A DNA stretch of 64,000 nucleotides, taken from contig OZ037836.1 of NCBI GenBank assembly GCA_964035575.1, forward strand, positions 1,364,001 to 1,428,000. The letters run 5' to 3'. Origin of the DNA: Rhynchopus sp. YZ270_cl-10. Lineage: Eukaryota > Euglenozoa > Diplonemea > Diplonemida > Diplonemidae. This document shows, one piece after another, positions 50,641 through 61,752 of this stretch (within the stretch, counting starts at the first letter, position 1; every line of letters starts with the position of its first letter). The notes under the pieces were generated by a model. The model did no database searches. It worked only from the letters and a program-made list of their open reading frames with translations, and was not told the DNA's origin. Both the position numbers and the translations under genes were made by a program.

Positions 50641-52677
50641 ATGGACGAGGGAGCCGGGTCGCGCCGGCGGTTGCCTGTTTTAGGTTGCAACCCAACTGCG
50701 GCACTTGCGTATTTGGACTACCGTTCTCTTGGGGTGCGTGCGCAGGCGGCTCTGCGGGCAGCATGCGACGGAGGAGGTATTGCCGAGGGGTGTTTGCCGG
50801 TGGTCCACTTTTGCGGCAGGTGCACACAGGTGTCTGGCAGTCTTCTGCCTAATGACATCACGCTCATCGTCACGAACACTGCGATTCTTCGCCTGAACAA
50901 GGAAGGCAGCATTTCACGCTGCATTCCCATCTCGGACATATCAGAGCTCATTATATCCGACGACTACTGGGTAGGCCTCAAGGTACCGGCACACTACGAC
51001 ATGCTCATACGCCCCGCCGCACCAAAGGACGCCAGAGACCTCACCGACGTTGTCTGTAAGGTGCGATCCACCCTCGGGGTAGATGCCCTCGCTGTCCGCT
51101 CCGTCAAACACCAGCAGACCCACATCAAATCCTTGCTCAACATGAAGAAGCCACGCCGCTATAAAAGCCCGGTTTCGGTCATCGCTACTGAAGAAATCTC
51201 TTTTTTGACGAAGGTGGTTGACTCTGGGTTGAACCCTATCTCGCCGCTCTCTCCTTTATCACCAATGTCGCCGGGATTTCGTCGGGCGTCAAGCCCTGCG
51301 TCACCAGCCTTGAGTAGGACAGTCTCGAGTGGTGGGGATTCAAGCCGTGCGCAGGAAAGTCTCTCAGAGGCCAGCAGTGGTGTTGCCGTAACGATGGTGC
51401 TTTCCCCGCGCGACCAGGTTGCAAGCAGGAGAGAGAAGGGTGCCAGCCCTGCGTATGGCACTGCGAACAGCAGTGCCCCGCTGCCCAGCATGCCCGGCAG
51501 CAATACTGTGCATGACAGCAACAACAACAGCGCCCCCCTTCACAGCGTGCCCCTTCACGACAGCACACCGCTTAGCAACGACAGCACTTCCAACACACCC
51601 CTCGCTAACAACGCCCCCCTTCACAACGCACACAGCAGCAGCAACAGCGCACACGACAACAACACCAGCACACCTCTCAGCAACAACAGCGGCCCCCTTC
51701 ACAACGCACACAGCAGCACCACCAGCACACCTCTCCACAGCACGACACCCGCCATCCCCGAGGCAGCAGTGCGTGTCCCCCACACACCAACACACCCCAC
51801 GGACACTGCACTCGAGCGCTGCTTCTACAGTATGCCACACACACCCTCTGGCTGCGTCACGCAGGCAGCGCTGCTGAAGGGTCTCAACGGTGCGCATGGT
51901 GTGCCTGCCCTCTCGCAGGTGACACACCTCTCTGCCGAGACGCTGCAGAAGCACTGCAACGCACTGCAGGTCGGCGAGGAGGCAAGCTATGCACAGTTCT
52001 GTTCTCTGGTCGGATGCCTTGCTGGGACGGCGACGTCGTTGCTGGGGTCGCCACAGAGACAGAGCGCCTTTGAGGTGGCGTTGCTGCAGAAGGTGGAGGG
52101 GCTGGAGTCGGCGCTGTCCGCATCGCGTACGGATCTTGCGGCGCTGTCGTCGCAGGTACGTCTGCGGGAGGTGGCAGGAGGGGACGCAGATGCGGTGCAA
52201 GAGAAGCCTACCGAGGAGGCGGCCCGCATGCACGCATTCCTGACAAAGGTTGCCTGCCCGCCCACGGAGTGCCCCCCGATACCACCCCCGGCCCGGCTCA
52301 GCGCTCTCCAGGTCGTTCTCGTTGACACCCAGTTTGCCCGCCACCGCCACCTCCAGCGTCTTCTCGCTGCCCGCGGTGTCACCCAGGTGCGTTCCTGTGT
52401 TACGCTTGCAGACGCGTTGCGTTCCCTCGCAGGAGTGCATGTGGTTCTTCTTGCCCAGACTGTGTTGACCACCCAAGGGGTGCCAAGTGTCTGCCGCCAG
52501 GTCCGTTCCCAGCCGGCCCGGCCACTGCTAGTAGGGGTGGAGAACACCTTTGGTGGGGAGGTGGGTGCGGGAGCTGGGGACGTGGAGGGGGGTGTGACGA
52601 TGCAGTGCTTCCCGTTTTTGGACCATGTCTGCTCGGCAGTGACGCTGCCGGCATTGGTGGAATCGTTATGTGTGTAG
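50641..52677 (+). CDS. PH/TH1-like protein with EF-hand-like and pseudo-receiver regions
   Basis: I do not recognise the 678-residue protein as a named gene. Residues ~67-150 (NDITLIVTNTAILRL, then RCIPISDISELIISDD) resemble the PH-like fold of myosin TH1 domains, which bind acidic membranes. Residues ~195-260 are rich in SP pairs, possible phosphorylation sites, and ~285-375 are low-complexity N/S/T with APLHNAHSS repeats. Residues ~395-475 have EF-hand-like helices without a clear calcium loop, and ~480-525 could form a coiled coil. The C-terminal ~110 residues (LQVVLVDTQFARHRHLQRLL, VHVVLLAQTV, LLVGVEN) follow the strand order of a response-regulator receiver. They lack the phospho-accepting aspartate, so this would be a pseudo-receiver. 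The first ATG after the C-rich leader is taken as start. Confidence 0.7.
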   Translation: MDEGAGSRRRLPVLGCNPTAALAYLDYRSLGVRAQAALRAACDGGGIAEGCLPVVHFCGRCTQVSGSLLPNDITLIVTNTAILRLNKEGSISRCIPISDISELIISDDYWVGLKVPAHYDMLIRPAAPKDARDLTDVVCKVRSTLGVDALAVRSVKHQQTHIKSLLNMKKPRRYKSPVSVIATEEISFLTKVVDSGLNPISPLSPLSPMSPGFRRASSPASPALSRTVSSGGDSSRAQESLSEASSGVAVTMVLSPRDQVASRREKGASPAYGTANSSAPLPSMPGSNTVHDSNNNSAPLHSVPLHDSTPLSNDSTSNTPLANNAPLHNAHSSSNSAHDNNTSTPLSNNSGPLHNAHSSTTSTPLHSTTPAIPEAAVRVPHTPTHPTDTALERCFYSMPHTPSGCVTQAALLKGLNGAHGVPALSQVTHLSAETLQKHCNALQVGEEASYAQFCSLVGCLAGTATSLLGSPQRQSAFEVALLQKVEGLESALSASRTDLAALSSQVRLREVAGGDADAVQEKPTEEAARMHAFLTKVACPPTECPPIPPPARLSALQVVLVDTQFARHRHLQRLLAARGVTQVRSCVTLADALRSLAGVHVVLLAQTVLTTQGVPSVCRQVRSQPARPLLVGVENTFGGEVGAGAGDVEGGVTMQCFPFLDHVCSAVTLPALVESLCV

Positions 52678-52680
52678 GGG

Positions 52681-53060
52681 AGAGAGAGAGGAGGGAGGGG
52701 AGGGAGGGGAGGGAGGGGAGGGGTAATTTTGTTGCATTAGTTGGTGATGAAGTATGAGATTCATCCCAGAAACCTTTTTTTTTTTTAAATCAGATGTAAA
52801 CCACGAAATGGATGTAAGACCACATGGTTGGGAGTACACCCCACGGTGCACCGGTCATGTACCAAGGTACACTGTCACGAAATGTTTTTTTTTTTTGCGC
52901 ACACTACTTTGTGCGGAAAGTGTCACGTCGTTCACTCACCCAACCGTGCTCCGCAACACCACCACCCAACAGGTGATTTTTAGTGTGTGTGGAAGCGTCA
53001 ACGCATCAAACAACTACAAGAAGGGGGGTGAGGGAACGACAAGTGACACTTTTTGAGATA
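52681..53060. other. 3' flank with purine-rich repeat
   Basis: GAGAGAGAGGAGGGAGGGG-type repeats follow the stop codon (52,680-52,722). After these the sequence is mixed with no coding signal. Confidence 0.5.
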
Positions 53061-53061
53061 T

Positions 53062-53175
53062 ATGGGGGTGAGGAAGCGTTTCAAGTTTTCAATCTCTCTC
53101 CCCCATTTTTCTATTCGTGATTTTTCCTCCCCCCCCCCCCGTTTTTAGAATCAACAGAGTGTGTACGTTAAGATT
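53062..53175. repeat. Dispersed ~110-bp repeat R, inverted copy
   Basis: It contains GGGGGTGAGGAAGCGTTTCA, a C run, and TTTTTAGAATCAACAGAGTG TGTACGTTAAGAT in the reverse order of the 36,761 copy. A T run of more than 20 follows. Confidence 0.55.
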
Positions 53176-53518
53176 TTTTTTTTTTTTTTTTTTTTTGTAT
53201 TGCAAGTCAAATTATTTTTATTGGACGCAAGAAAGAGAGAGAGAGAGAGAGAAAGAGGGAGGTCTATAGAATATGATCTGTGGTGTGATGTGTGTGTGTA
53301 GGACGACCTTCAAATTTGTTCAAAACTAATCCATAAAAAAGGAAGGGAGTGGGAGGGGTACCGTTTTGTTGTATTACGTACGGGGGAAGAGAGAGGTAGG
53401 GAAACCAAAAAATGCAAAAATTTCCTGAAAATTTGTGTGTTTTTGTTGTTGTGAGTTTCCGTGCCGTCTTTCCCCTTCCATCCTTGTCGAAGCAAGTGGA
53501 GAAAAGTGAATCTATTGA

Positions 53519-54029
53519 TATACCGTCTTTTGAAAAATTATGGACCAGAAAAATAGGTCCATAAAAAAAAAAAATCCCAAAAAGTCCATAATTGTTCTGG
53601 TCCATCATTGTTCTGGTCCATGTTATTTCTGGTCCATCTGTGTTAGGCTTTTTTTTTTTGAACTTGTCCATTTTCAGACCCATTCCGAGCTTTCGGTACC
53701 GCACGTTGGCGGGGCATCTCGGCTCATATGTGGCCCGGTAGACCCATTCCGAGCTTTCGGTACCGCACGTTGGCGGGGCATCTCGGCTTATCTGTGGGCC
53801 CGGTAGACCCATTCCGAGCTTTCTCCCCACACAAGCGGTCGTCGCACGCGCTTCGCGCGCGCGACTCCCTGTCAAAATTCTGGACAAGTACAAAAAAACC
53901 CCACACATATGTCGGACCAGAAAAATAGGTCCATAAAAAAAAAAAATCCCAAAAGGTCCATAATTGTTCTGGTCCATCATTATTCTGGTCCATGTTATTT
54001 CTGGTCCATATTTTTTCAAAAGACGGTAT
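53519..54029. mobile_element. ~510-bp element with inverted ends ATACCGTCTTTTGAAAA
   Basis: The ends (ATACCGTCTTTTGAAAAA then TATGGACCAGAAA) are inverted copies. Subterminally both contain repeated TTCTGGTCCAT words. The interior has a ~68-bp tandem duplication (CCGAGCTTTCGGTACCGCAC ...) and the GCGCTTCGCGCGCGCG hairpin. A target duplication is not clear. Confidence 0.55.
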
Positions 54030-54359
54030 TGCAAAGAGGTTCAAGCCCTAATCATTTTATCAAACCATTGATCATGTAATCATTCTCCTAGACCTCCCAA
54101 GACGCAGCAAAGCTGCTTAGCTAGCTACTAAAAGAGAGAGAGAGAGAGAGAGAGCGATGTGTTGTACTATCGTGCATCAAGCGTTGGGTACCGAATAGGG
54201 GTACTGTAATGTAATATCACAGCCCTTCAGCAGAAGGTGGGTTGCCGGCTGACGAGCGGTTGCCCTCGTTTACGTGGCTCATCCATTCTTTTCATTCTTT
54301 ATTTTTTTAAATTGTTATTTGTATCAGGGCATTATATAGGTTTTGGGGGTTTTCGCTGA

Positions 54360-54860
54360 AACTCGGTCAAACTCGGTCCCCACCTTAACTCAAGTTGGGG
54401 GCCTCCGGCGGAATGTGAGAATTCCTCGGAGTTCGGCACTTCATTTATATTTGTGCCAGGCACACGTGGTACACGAATTATCAGTACATTCACAAAAGAA
54501 ACGGCGGTCATGATGGCACCCAAGCGAAGCCACGGTACGCAACATTTCTAAAAAATGTTGACATAAATGTCACTGTCGTTGGTAATTATCGTCAGTTTCC
54601 GTAAATTTTACTTCCATATTTTGCTGAAACAAAAGTTTCTGGCGAAGCCACGGTACGCAACATTTCAAAAATTGCGTAGAAGGGTGGCTTCAAGCTTGCG
54701 CCGCAGGCGCACGGTACGCTACTTTTTTATTTTCGTCGTGCTGCATGCTTCGTTTTCCTTCGGCGTTTGACCAATCGAGTCGCGTTCTGGCTGTGACGGG
54801 GTCACTTTGTTCATGAGGCCATTTCTGGTCACTCTCAGAGGCTCGTGTGAGGTACCAAAG
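54360..54860 (+). repeat. Stem-loop/ACGGTACGC repeat, copy e (near complete)
   Basis: Same order of boxes as copy d, but the GGCGAAGCC/ACGGTACGCAAC part occurs twice (54,522-54,546 and 54,642-54,666) with ~95 bases between. It then has the GCGCCGCAGGCGC/ACGGTACGCTAC part and the GTCGCGTTCTGGCTGTGACG tail. Confidence 0.8.
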
Positions 54861-55814
54861 AAACCGATTTTTTCCCCCAAGATTTATCATTTTTTTTTTT
54901 TTTTTTTTTATTTGGCCTGACCCAGGGCAGGAGCTTGGAATATGGGTTTGGGGTAAAATCGGGTCAAATTCTGTTAAATCGGGTCAGGTCCCGAGCTTTT
55001 CCGCCTTCGGCGGAAAAGCTCTTGTGAAGACAAACACATGCAGAATGAGAAGGCGCGTTTCACAAAATGGTACACGTTGATGATACACAAGTGTTGCACC
55101 ATCCCCGCGGAATGCATGTTGCCCTTGACACTGGCGATGATGTCATCAAGGTAGGGTTGCGCAATGGAGGTGTGGAATGTGTGTGTAGGCCCTCGCCAGT
55201 TCAGGTACTCTCTCTGGGCAGGTGTCCCCTTCGAGCAAACGTCGGAGGGCGTTCCGTACCCCCGGCAACACTTGTCACTGTCTGAGCCCCTCTTTTGGTG
55301 TGTCACCCAGCGAGTTGATCCAATATCTGGATCGTCAGCTCGCGCCAGTAACCAACGGCTAGGTCGAGTTCGGCATCCCTCTTGGGTTCGGGTTTGATCG
55401 GGGTGGAACGCGCGTTTGAGGGCATTCTGGCTTCATTGAGCTTCGTGCTCGTCGCGGTGGGGTCACATAGTAGTTCCCCATCCTTCTCAGACCCCCTCAT
55501 GCGACAAGTAGAGTACCCTATTTTTTGGATTTTTCCCCTCAAAAATCTATAGTTTTTTTTTTTTTTTTGCCCTGACCCGTTTTTTTCCATGGGGCCGAAG
55601 GAAATCGGGTCAATCTGACCCGATTTAACCCCCAAGCTCCTCCCCTGGCCTGACCGAGTTTTAGTTAAGGCTTGCTGTAAACTCGGTCAGGCTGACCGAG
55701 TTTTACCCCACTATATAATCCCCTGATTTGTATCATTCCTTTAAAATGAACTCTGTTGCGTGCGTGTTGCATCCCTGCAGGGTAAGAAGCGAATCCACAC
55801 TTTCATGAAGCAAA

Positions 55815-55862
55815 TATTGTTTTGTTTGTTTGTTTGTTTGTTTGTTTGTTTGTTTGTTTGTT
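55815..55862. repeat. (GTTT)n microsatellite
   Basis: About ten copies of TTTG are followed by a TTG stretch and a T run. Confidence 0.9.
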
Positions 55863-56258
55863 GTTGTTGTTTTTTTTTTTTTTTTTTTGAAAACTTGGTT
55901 GTATTAGTGTAGCCACCCTAGAGTGTGCTCCACTATTTTTTTTTTTTTTTTTGGCACAAAAAAAAAAATTGGTGGCTGAGAGAGAACAGCTCCCACTCAC
56001 CACAGAGGTGCGCCCCTGACTGATTCCCCCCCTTCCCCCCCTTCCCTTTTCTTTCCCCCAAATTTCCCCCATCATAAATACCCATTCAAAACCCCCCATT
56101 TTTTTTAGGTGACTAGACACGTGAAACTTAAGTTATTGTGGTGTTCGTGATTCTATCCCAAAAGAAAGCGCTGAATGTGCTACGAAATAACGTGAGGGGG
56201 TCACAAAATACCACAGTCTTCTGGTGACTTTTTTTTTGTCGAACAACAACAACTGGAA

Positions 56259-56259
<1 letters not shown>

Positions 56260-56294
<35 letters not shown>

Positions 56295-56504
56295 GATTGG
56301 AGTTCATCTTCGGGTGTCTACACTAAAACAACTAAATTTTCAAAAATAGGCTATCCATTGAATTGGTTATGCTATTCGCGAGCTGCCTTCTCTCAAGAAT
56401 AATGGGGTGGAGAGGTGGCCAAGCAGCAAAGAGGCTTGGATCATCTTGGGGGAAAAAAAAAAGGCATTTCTCCCCCCCCATCCAGCTGCGTCGTTTGCGT
56501 GAAA

Positions 56505-56560
<56 letters not shown>
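56260..56560. repeat. Long homopolymers A33 and T52
   Basis: A run of A lies at 56,260-56,292 and a run of T at 56,509-56,560, with no gene between. Such runs are frequent from 52.7 kb to the window end. Confidence 0.85.
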
Positions 56561-56564
<4 letters not shown>

Positions 56565-56837
56565 CATTTATTTGTGCGATGCATCTGAGGAAAAAAAAGT
56601 GTTCTCCCAGATGTGTTCTCCCTCCCCCCGCTATGAGAGCTCTTATCGCGGATGCTAGTAAATAGGGGAAATGTACACCACCGCCCCACTTCATAACAAC
56701 CCATTCGAACACCCCACCCCAGGGTCCCACCATAAAAACCCACCTTGCATCACTGCCCCTTCCTCCACTCGTTTCGATGCAAAGTCAAATTTTTCCACGA
56801 TTCTGTATTTCCCCCCCCCCCCCCCCCCCATAGGGGA

Positions 56838-58015
56838 TACGACTCCAGCCATTTTGGCTGGGACCAAACGCACGGAAAATTCATTTGGCATTATCTGGTC
56901 ATCTCCAAGGCAACTGCGGGTGAAAAACACCCTCAGAGTGGGTCACAGGGGGCCTGTGGGTCGAAAAACGACCCAGAAGCCACCCCAGAATACAAAAAAA
57001 TGGAAAAAAATAGTGAAAAAACGGCTTTTTTCACGTTTTGGCCACTTTGGGCAAAATAGCGATTTTTCGAGAAAAAAATCAAAAACCGGGATATTTTTTG
57101 ACATCACAAAGCCTCCTTTGGCACAAATATACCCCAAAAGTGGCCTGTGAGTCCATTCCAACCTGTTTTGGACATATTTGACACTTTTGGAAGTGTTTTT
57201 TTGGTGTTTTTAGGTCAAAAAAATGCCCAAGACGTCCCCAAGACATCCCCAAGACACTTTGCACACCCCCTGTTACGGTCATATTTTTTTCGTTTTTTTG
57301 CCTGAAACCCCCAAAATACCCCTCCCGGACCCCACATAGTCCCGAATATCCATCACACACCCACTCAGAGTGAGTAGAAGCACCCCAAAAAAAATATTTT
57401 TTAAAGCCCTTCAACTTCAACATGGATGCTGCCGAAACTGAAGCACAATTTTAGGGCTTTAAAAAATATTTTTTTTGGGGTGCTTCTACTCACTCTGAGT
57501 GGGTGTGTGATGGATATTCGGGACTATGTGGGGTCCGGGAGGGGTATTTTGGGGGTTTCAGGCAAAAAAACGAAAAAAATATGACCGTAACAGGGGGTGT
57601 GCAAAGTGTCTTGGGGATGTCTTGGGGACGTCTTGGGCATTTTTTTGACCTAAAAACACCAAAAAAACACTTCCAAAAGTGTCAAATATGTCCAAAACAG
57701 GTTGGAATGGACTCACAGGCCACTTTTGGGGTATATTTGTGCCAAAGGAGGCTTTGTGATGTCAAAAAATATCCCGGTTTTTGATTTTTTTCTCGAAAAA
57801 TCGCTATTTTGCCCAAAGTGGCCAAAACGTGAAAAAAGCCGTTTTTTCACTATTTTTTTCCATTTTTTTGTATTCTGGGGTGGCTTCTGGGTCGTTTTTC
57901 GACCCACAGGCCCCCTGTGACCCACTCTGAGGGTGTTTTTCACCCGCAGTTGCCTTGGAGATGACCAGATAATGCCAAATGAATTTTCCGTGCGCAAAAA
58001 ATGGCTGGAGTCGTA
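56838..58015. mobile_element. 1.18-kb foldback palindrome
   Basis: Two almost identical arms (56,838-57,410 and 57,453-58,015) surround a 42-base spacer (57,411-57,452). C runs lie outside both arms. Near the outer ends the left arm has about 10 bases (GGCTGGGACCAAA) lacking on the right. Frames in the arms mirror each other and are not taken as genes. Foldback transposons have this form, but no transposase or target duplication is seen. Confidence 0.7.
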
Positions 58016-58102
58016 CCCCCTTCCCCCCCCCCAGGCTTATTTGTGTATCTATCTTAGAAAAAAGATCTTTTTGTATACGCGAAGACGATTGATTCTTGTG
58101 CT

Positions 58103-58235
58103 CCGGGGTGGGGTGTGATCTGGGGGTGGGAGGAAGCGTTCAATAATTCAAAATCTTCCCCCGCTTTTCCCCTTTTTCACGATTTACTCCGCCCCCCCGT
58201 TTTAGAATCAACAGAGCGTGTAAATTTACGTTCAG
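58103..58235. repeat. Dispersed ~110-bp repeat R, inverted copy
   Basis: It runs from TGATCTGGGGGTGGGAGGAA to TTTTAGAATCAACAGAGCGT, a relative of 53,062-53,175. Confidence 0.55.
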
Positions 58236-58274
58236 ATTTTCCGTGTTTTTTTTTTTTTTTTTTGCCGTGCACCA

Positions 58275-58897
58275 CAGGGTGTTTCCTAATTTGCTTCCGC
58301 TTCCGGGGATTTGGAAAAAATTGGCCAGGGAAAAAATTTTCGGGAAAAAATTGGGGACGTGTTTAAAGTGCTTATGTTTTGGTATTTTCCCGAAAAAAGT
58401 TTGTTCGCTGTTCTGGATCGCTCCAATCATTCAAATAAAGCAGTTTTCGGGAATTTTTATTTTCACCGATGTTGGGTACCGTGCGCCTGCGGCGCTGCCT
58501 GTTTCTACAGGCAAACACTTGGCCCCCTTTACCTTACACTGACGGGTTTTGACCAAAACCAAGGACTTGTCCATTTCGTCAAATTGACCCCACCACAGCG
58601 CGGACGGATTCCGGAAATGCAAATGCCGGTGTTTTCGGGCATTTTCATGTTTTCAGGATCAGGGAGAGAAAATCTGGGTTGTGGGATTTACCTGGTCCCC
58701 TTTACCTTACACTCATTTTGACCAACACCAAGAACTTGGCCATTTCGGCAAATTGACCCCACCACAGCGCGGACGGATTCCGGAAATGCCATTCGCGGTG
58801 TGTTTTGGGCCTGAAAACCTACCGTTTCTTCAGGGAAAAAATTTGCTTCCGGATGTCGAAATTTTCCGGAAAAGTTCCGAAATTAGGAAACACCCTG
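58275..58897. mobile_element. hAT-type MITE with 8-bp duplication GTGCACCA
   Basis: The inverted ends begin CAGGGTGTTTCCTAATTT. GTGCACCA flanks both sides (58,267-58,274 and 58,898-58,905). The CAG...CTG ends and 8-bp duplication are typical of hAT. The 623-bp interior encodes nothing and contains a tandem duplication (CCCTTTACCTTACACT at 58,527 and 58,698; ACAGCGCGGACGGATTCCGG twice). Its ends differ from those of the 23.5-kb hAT, so another transposase must have moved it. Confidence 0.85.
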
Positions 58898-58986
58898 GTG
58901 CACCACCAGGCCCCAGCCTAACCATCGACCCATCAACCCATGTTTTTGGCCTGTTTTTTTTTTTTTTTTCCATCGACCCATCCAGG

Positions 58987-59925
58987 GATTTATATCATCC
59001 AAAATCTCGCTAGCCGTATACTTTTTCATATTTTTCACTCAGAAATGTGAGATGCATATTTTTTATCGTCTGACACCGGAATTGAACGTTTCGAAACCGC
59101 GCTTTCAAAAGAAATAAAAATCTCAAAAAAATAAAAAAAATATTTTTTCTGAAATGGCCGTGTCAGTTTTTTCTCGTTTTCTTATCGGTGACTCAAGAAA
59201 TAAAGTGTCAACAAACGCCCAAAAAAATTAGCTTGTATGCATTTCCGGACTCCGCCCAAAAAAATAAAAAAAAAATCGAAAACTTTAGTGGAGTTAAAGT
59301 TACATAAAAACCAGACCATGGCTTTAGGTACTAATACAAGGCAAATTCCTTAGCAAAACAGGCCGAGTTCCACACAAAATACTAGTGACAGTCAAAAAAT
59401 TTTCGCGAGACGAAACCGGCGTTGTTTGAATGATATTATGAACCCTCGTTCCAAAGAAAAAAAAATCGAAAACTTTCTTGAAGTTGCGTCAAGGTGAAAC
59501 ATCTTGGTCATTAGAAGGAAAACCCGGGAAATTCCTTAAGGAAATGGGTGTGGTAAGGGAAACCTTAAGGAACCTACTGAAAACCACCCCCCTCACGATT
59601 TTTCTTCAGAATACCACAGGTGCGTAAAAAAAATCGTCCGACCCCGGAATTGAACGCTTTTACACCCGATCTTTCAAAATAAATAAAAATCGAAAAAAAA
59701 TATTGGGCTAATAATTTCCAGGATGTTTGCGGGCACGCCCGCAAGCGTTTGCGACACCGAGGGTGTAATTTTTCCCCCCGAAAATGCGCTTGTATGAATT
59801 TCCGGAGCGATCTGAAAAAATTCCGGGGTCGGACAATTTTTTTAGCGAAAAATGGATAACCTAAAAACCAGACCAAAATCGGGCTTTTCTATACGGCTGG
59901 GCAGATTTTGGATGATATACGATTT
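58987..59925. mobile_element. ~940-bp unit with inverted ends TATATCATCCAAAATCT
   Basis: The ends TATATCATCCAAAATCTCGC and, inverted, TATATCATCCAAAATCTGCC share about 30 of 35 bases. Inside are two diverged, oppositely or directly arranged copies of CCGGAATTGAACG...CTTTCAAAA. No protein is seen. Confidence 0.5.
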
Positions 59926-60179
59926 TTTTCCTTACCAAAAGTGCAAAAAAAGTGAGGTTGCTATTCCTGAGGGGGCTGCAGGCACGGAGGGGCTTTTTTG
60001 AAGAAATGGACTTCAGATTGAAGTATCATCATTGTACTAGCCCAGGGGGCTTCACTGGCTAGGGCTCCAGCAGGTCCCACATGCACTATGCCTGACTCCA
60101 GCACGCAAGGTAGCATTCACAGCACCTTTCACCCCTTCAGGAGGAGTGCACAAAAGGGCACCCGGATGCAATTTTTCAC

Positions 60180-60620
60180 CCATATCAGGACTCACGACTC
60201 AATTTTTTTTGCGAAGCAAAAAAAAAAATAATATAATATGGCGCCGCAGGCGAAAAAAAATTGGGGTACGGTGTAAAAATGTAGCCTTTTACACCCCAGA
60301 GCCACTCAACGAACCCTTTTTTGCGGAGCAAAAAAAGGAAAAATGGCGCCGCAGGCAAAAAAATTTTGGGTACAGCCTGTATGGTACGGGATTTCATGGT
60401 GCGGTCAGCAACCCAGTTCCCCGTGGCTTCGCCTGGAACCTTTGGGTGACATGTCGCCATTTCTTTTGTAAAAAAACTGAGGTTACTGATAATTCGTGCA
60501 CCATGTGTGCCTGGTGCAAATATCAATGAAGTGCCGAACTCCGCCGTTGGATCACCGAGGAACTCTCACATTCCGCCGGAGGCCCCCAACTTGAGCTGGG
60601 GTGGGCTCGATTGAGTTTTC
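60180..60620 (-). repeat. Stem-loop/ACGGTACGC repeat, copy f and A/T-rich hairpins
   Basis: The minus strand at 60,380-60,620 carries the CTCAAGTTGGGGG/CTCCGGCGGAATGT lead, GGCACTTCA and a GGCGAAGCC stem. At 60,200-60,365 two units each have a T-run/GCGAAGC or GCGGAGC/A-run hairpin followed by ATGGCGCCGCAGGC. Confidence 0.6.
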
Positions 60621-60763
60621 TTCTTGTGACTAGCTTGTCAGCGGAGAAAGCTCGGGAAGCACTAGTAAAAATCACTTTTCTCTCTCTTTTTTTTTTTTTT
60701 TTCAAATGGGTCGATGGTTTTGGCTGAGGCCCGGGAGTTAGGCTGAGGCCTGTTTTCAAAAAG

Positions 60764-60791
60764 TTCTGTTGACAATCAACAGAACTTTAGT
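60764..60791. repeat. AAAGTTCTGTTGA palindrome
   Basis: AAAGTTCTGTTGA-CA-ATCAACAGAACTTT is a near-perfect inverted repeat. A second lies at 63,572-63,600, and single arms occur at 62,199-62,214 and 63,338-63,352. Confidence 0.7.
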
Positions 60792-60799
60792 ACCTAGCG

Positions 60800-61700
60800 G
60801 AGTCACTGGTTTTGGTTTTACGTTTCTCTCTTTTTCATACTTCCACTCCTCTCTGTCCTTCTTTTAATGTGCTATGTGTTATAGCCTCTCTGAAAGGCCA
60901 TCCTTGACTACACCGTACCAAATTTGGAAGCAGTTCCGCAAATACAGGAATTCGTCAGGCCCCGGTGTTTTTAGTCAGTGTATTTAGTTATTTAGTTCTT
61001 TCGTTCGTTTTTTTTCTTCTTTCACCATGGCATAGACTGTGTTGTGAAGCGTTGAGAACTTTCAGGAAAACTTGTGAAGAGTTGTGAAGTCCGATACCCT
61101 GGAACACCAATGGGAACATTTTTGCTGATCCCTATACCTTATCCCTGCACTCTATTTTTGTTAGGGTACAGTCCAAGTTTCTATTATGTCGTTTTTACTT
61201 ATGTCGGTTTACCCCCCTTTAGACACCCAAAAAACGACATTATTAAAACCGCCAAAATCAAGAGCGCCATTAATCGCTCCATCGTACCGTGGCTCGCTTC
61301 GCGAGTCACAACCACACACAAACAGATACATTGCTCCCACAAAAGAATACCCAGTTTCATAACCTAAACATGCACTAATGGAGGCTCACCTGGTTTCGCA
61401 CGAGGTTGCAAGTGCAACGGCGGAGGCCAACATTACCCCTTAAACCGCCGTGAAGGCATCCCTGTCCAATGAGGACATTCGTACGCTCACCGACATGGCG
61501 AGAACGACTTCGGCTGCCAGAGCTACGAGGACTTGGAACACCAAGACGGAAAACAAGGAGAAACAAGTAAATGAGCGTCGTTCCATGCAGCGAGCATACC
61601 AAACCTAGTGAAAAGAATGTGGGGTAGTATTTTTTCCACACCCACTCCGCGCCCACTCCCACCCACTCACTCACACTCACTCACACTTACACCCACTCCC
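60800..61700. other. No supported gene
   Basis: Mixed sequence with no coding signal. It includes one tagged stem-loop at about 61,283-61,307 (CGTACCG then GTGGCTCGCTTCGCGAGTCAC). Confidence 0.4.
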
Positions 61701-61705
61701 ACTCC

Positions 61706-61752
61706 AAATGTAGCGTACCGTTTGGCCGGGGGCTCCGCCCCTGGCCAAACTG
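61706..61752 (-). repeat. Tagged stem-loop with a unique long stem
   Basis: GTAGCGTACCG is followed by TTTGGCCGGGGGCTCCGCCC and the complement CCTGGCCAAAC. The tag equals the reverse complement of ACGGTACGCTAC, but the stem differs completely from other copies. Confidence 0.75.

Noticed and set aside
53264-54034. 256-codon minus-strand frame
   Set aside because: It runs through an inverted-end element and its internal duplication. The composition follows the repeat and shows no domain.
57079-57997. Mirrored ~95-110 codon frames in the foldback
   Set aside because: Both arms give the same frames on opposite strands. They are chance frames in A/T- and C-rich repeat sequence.
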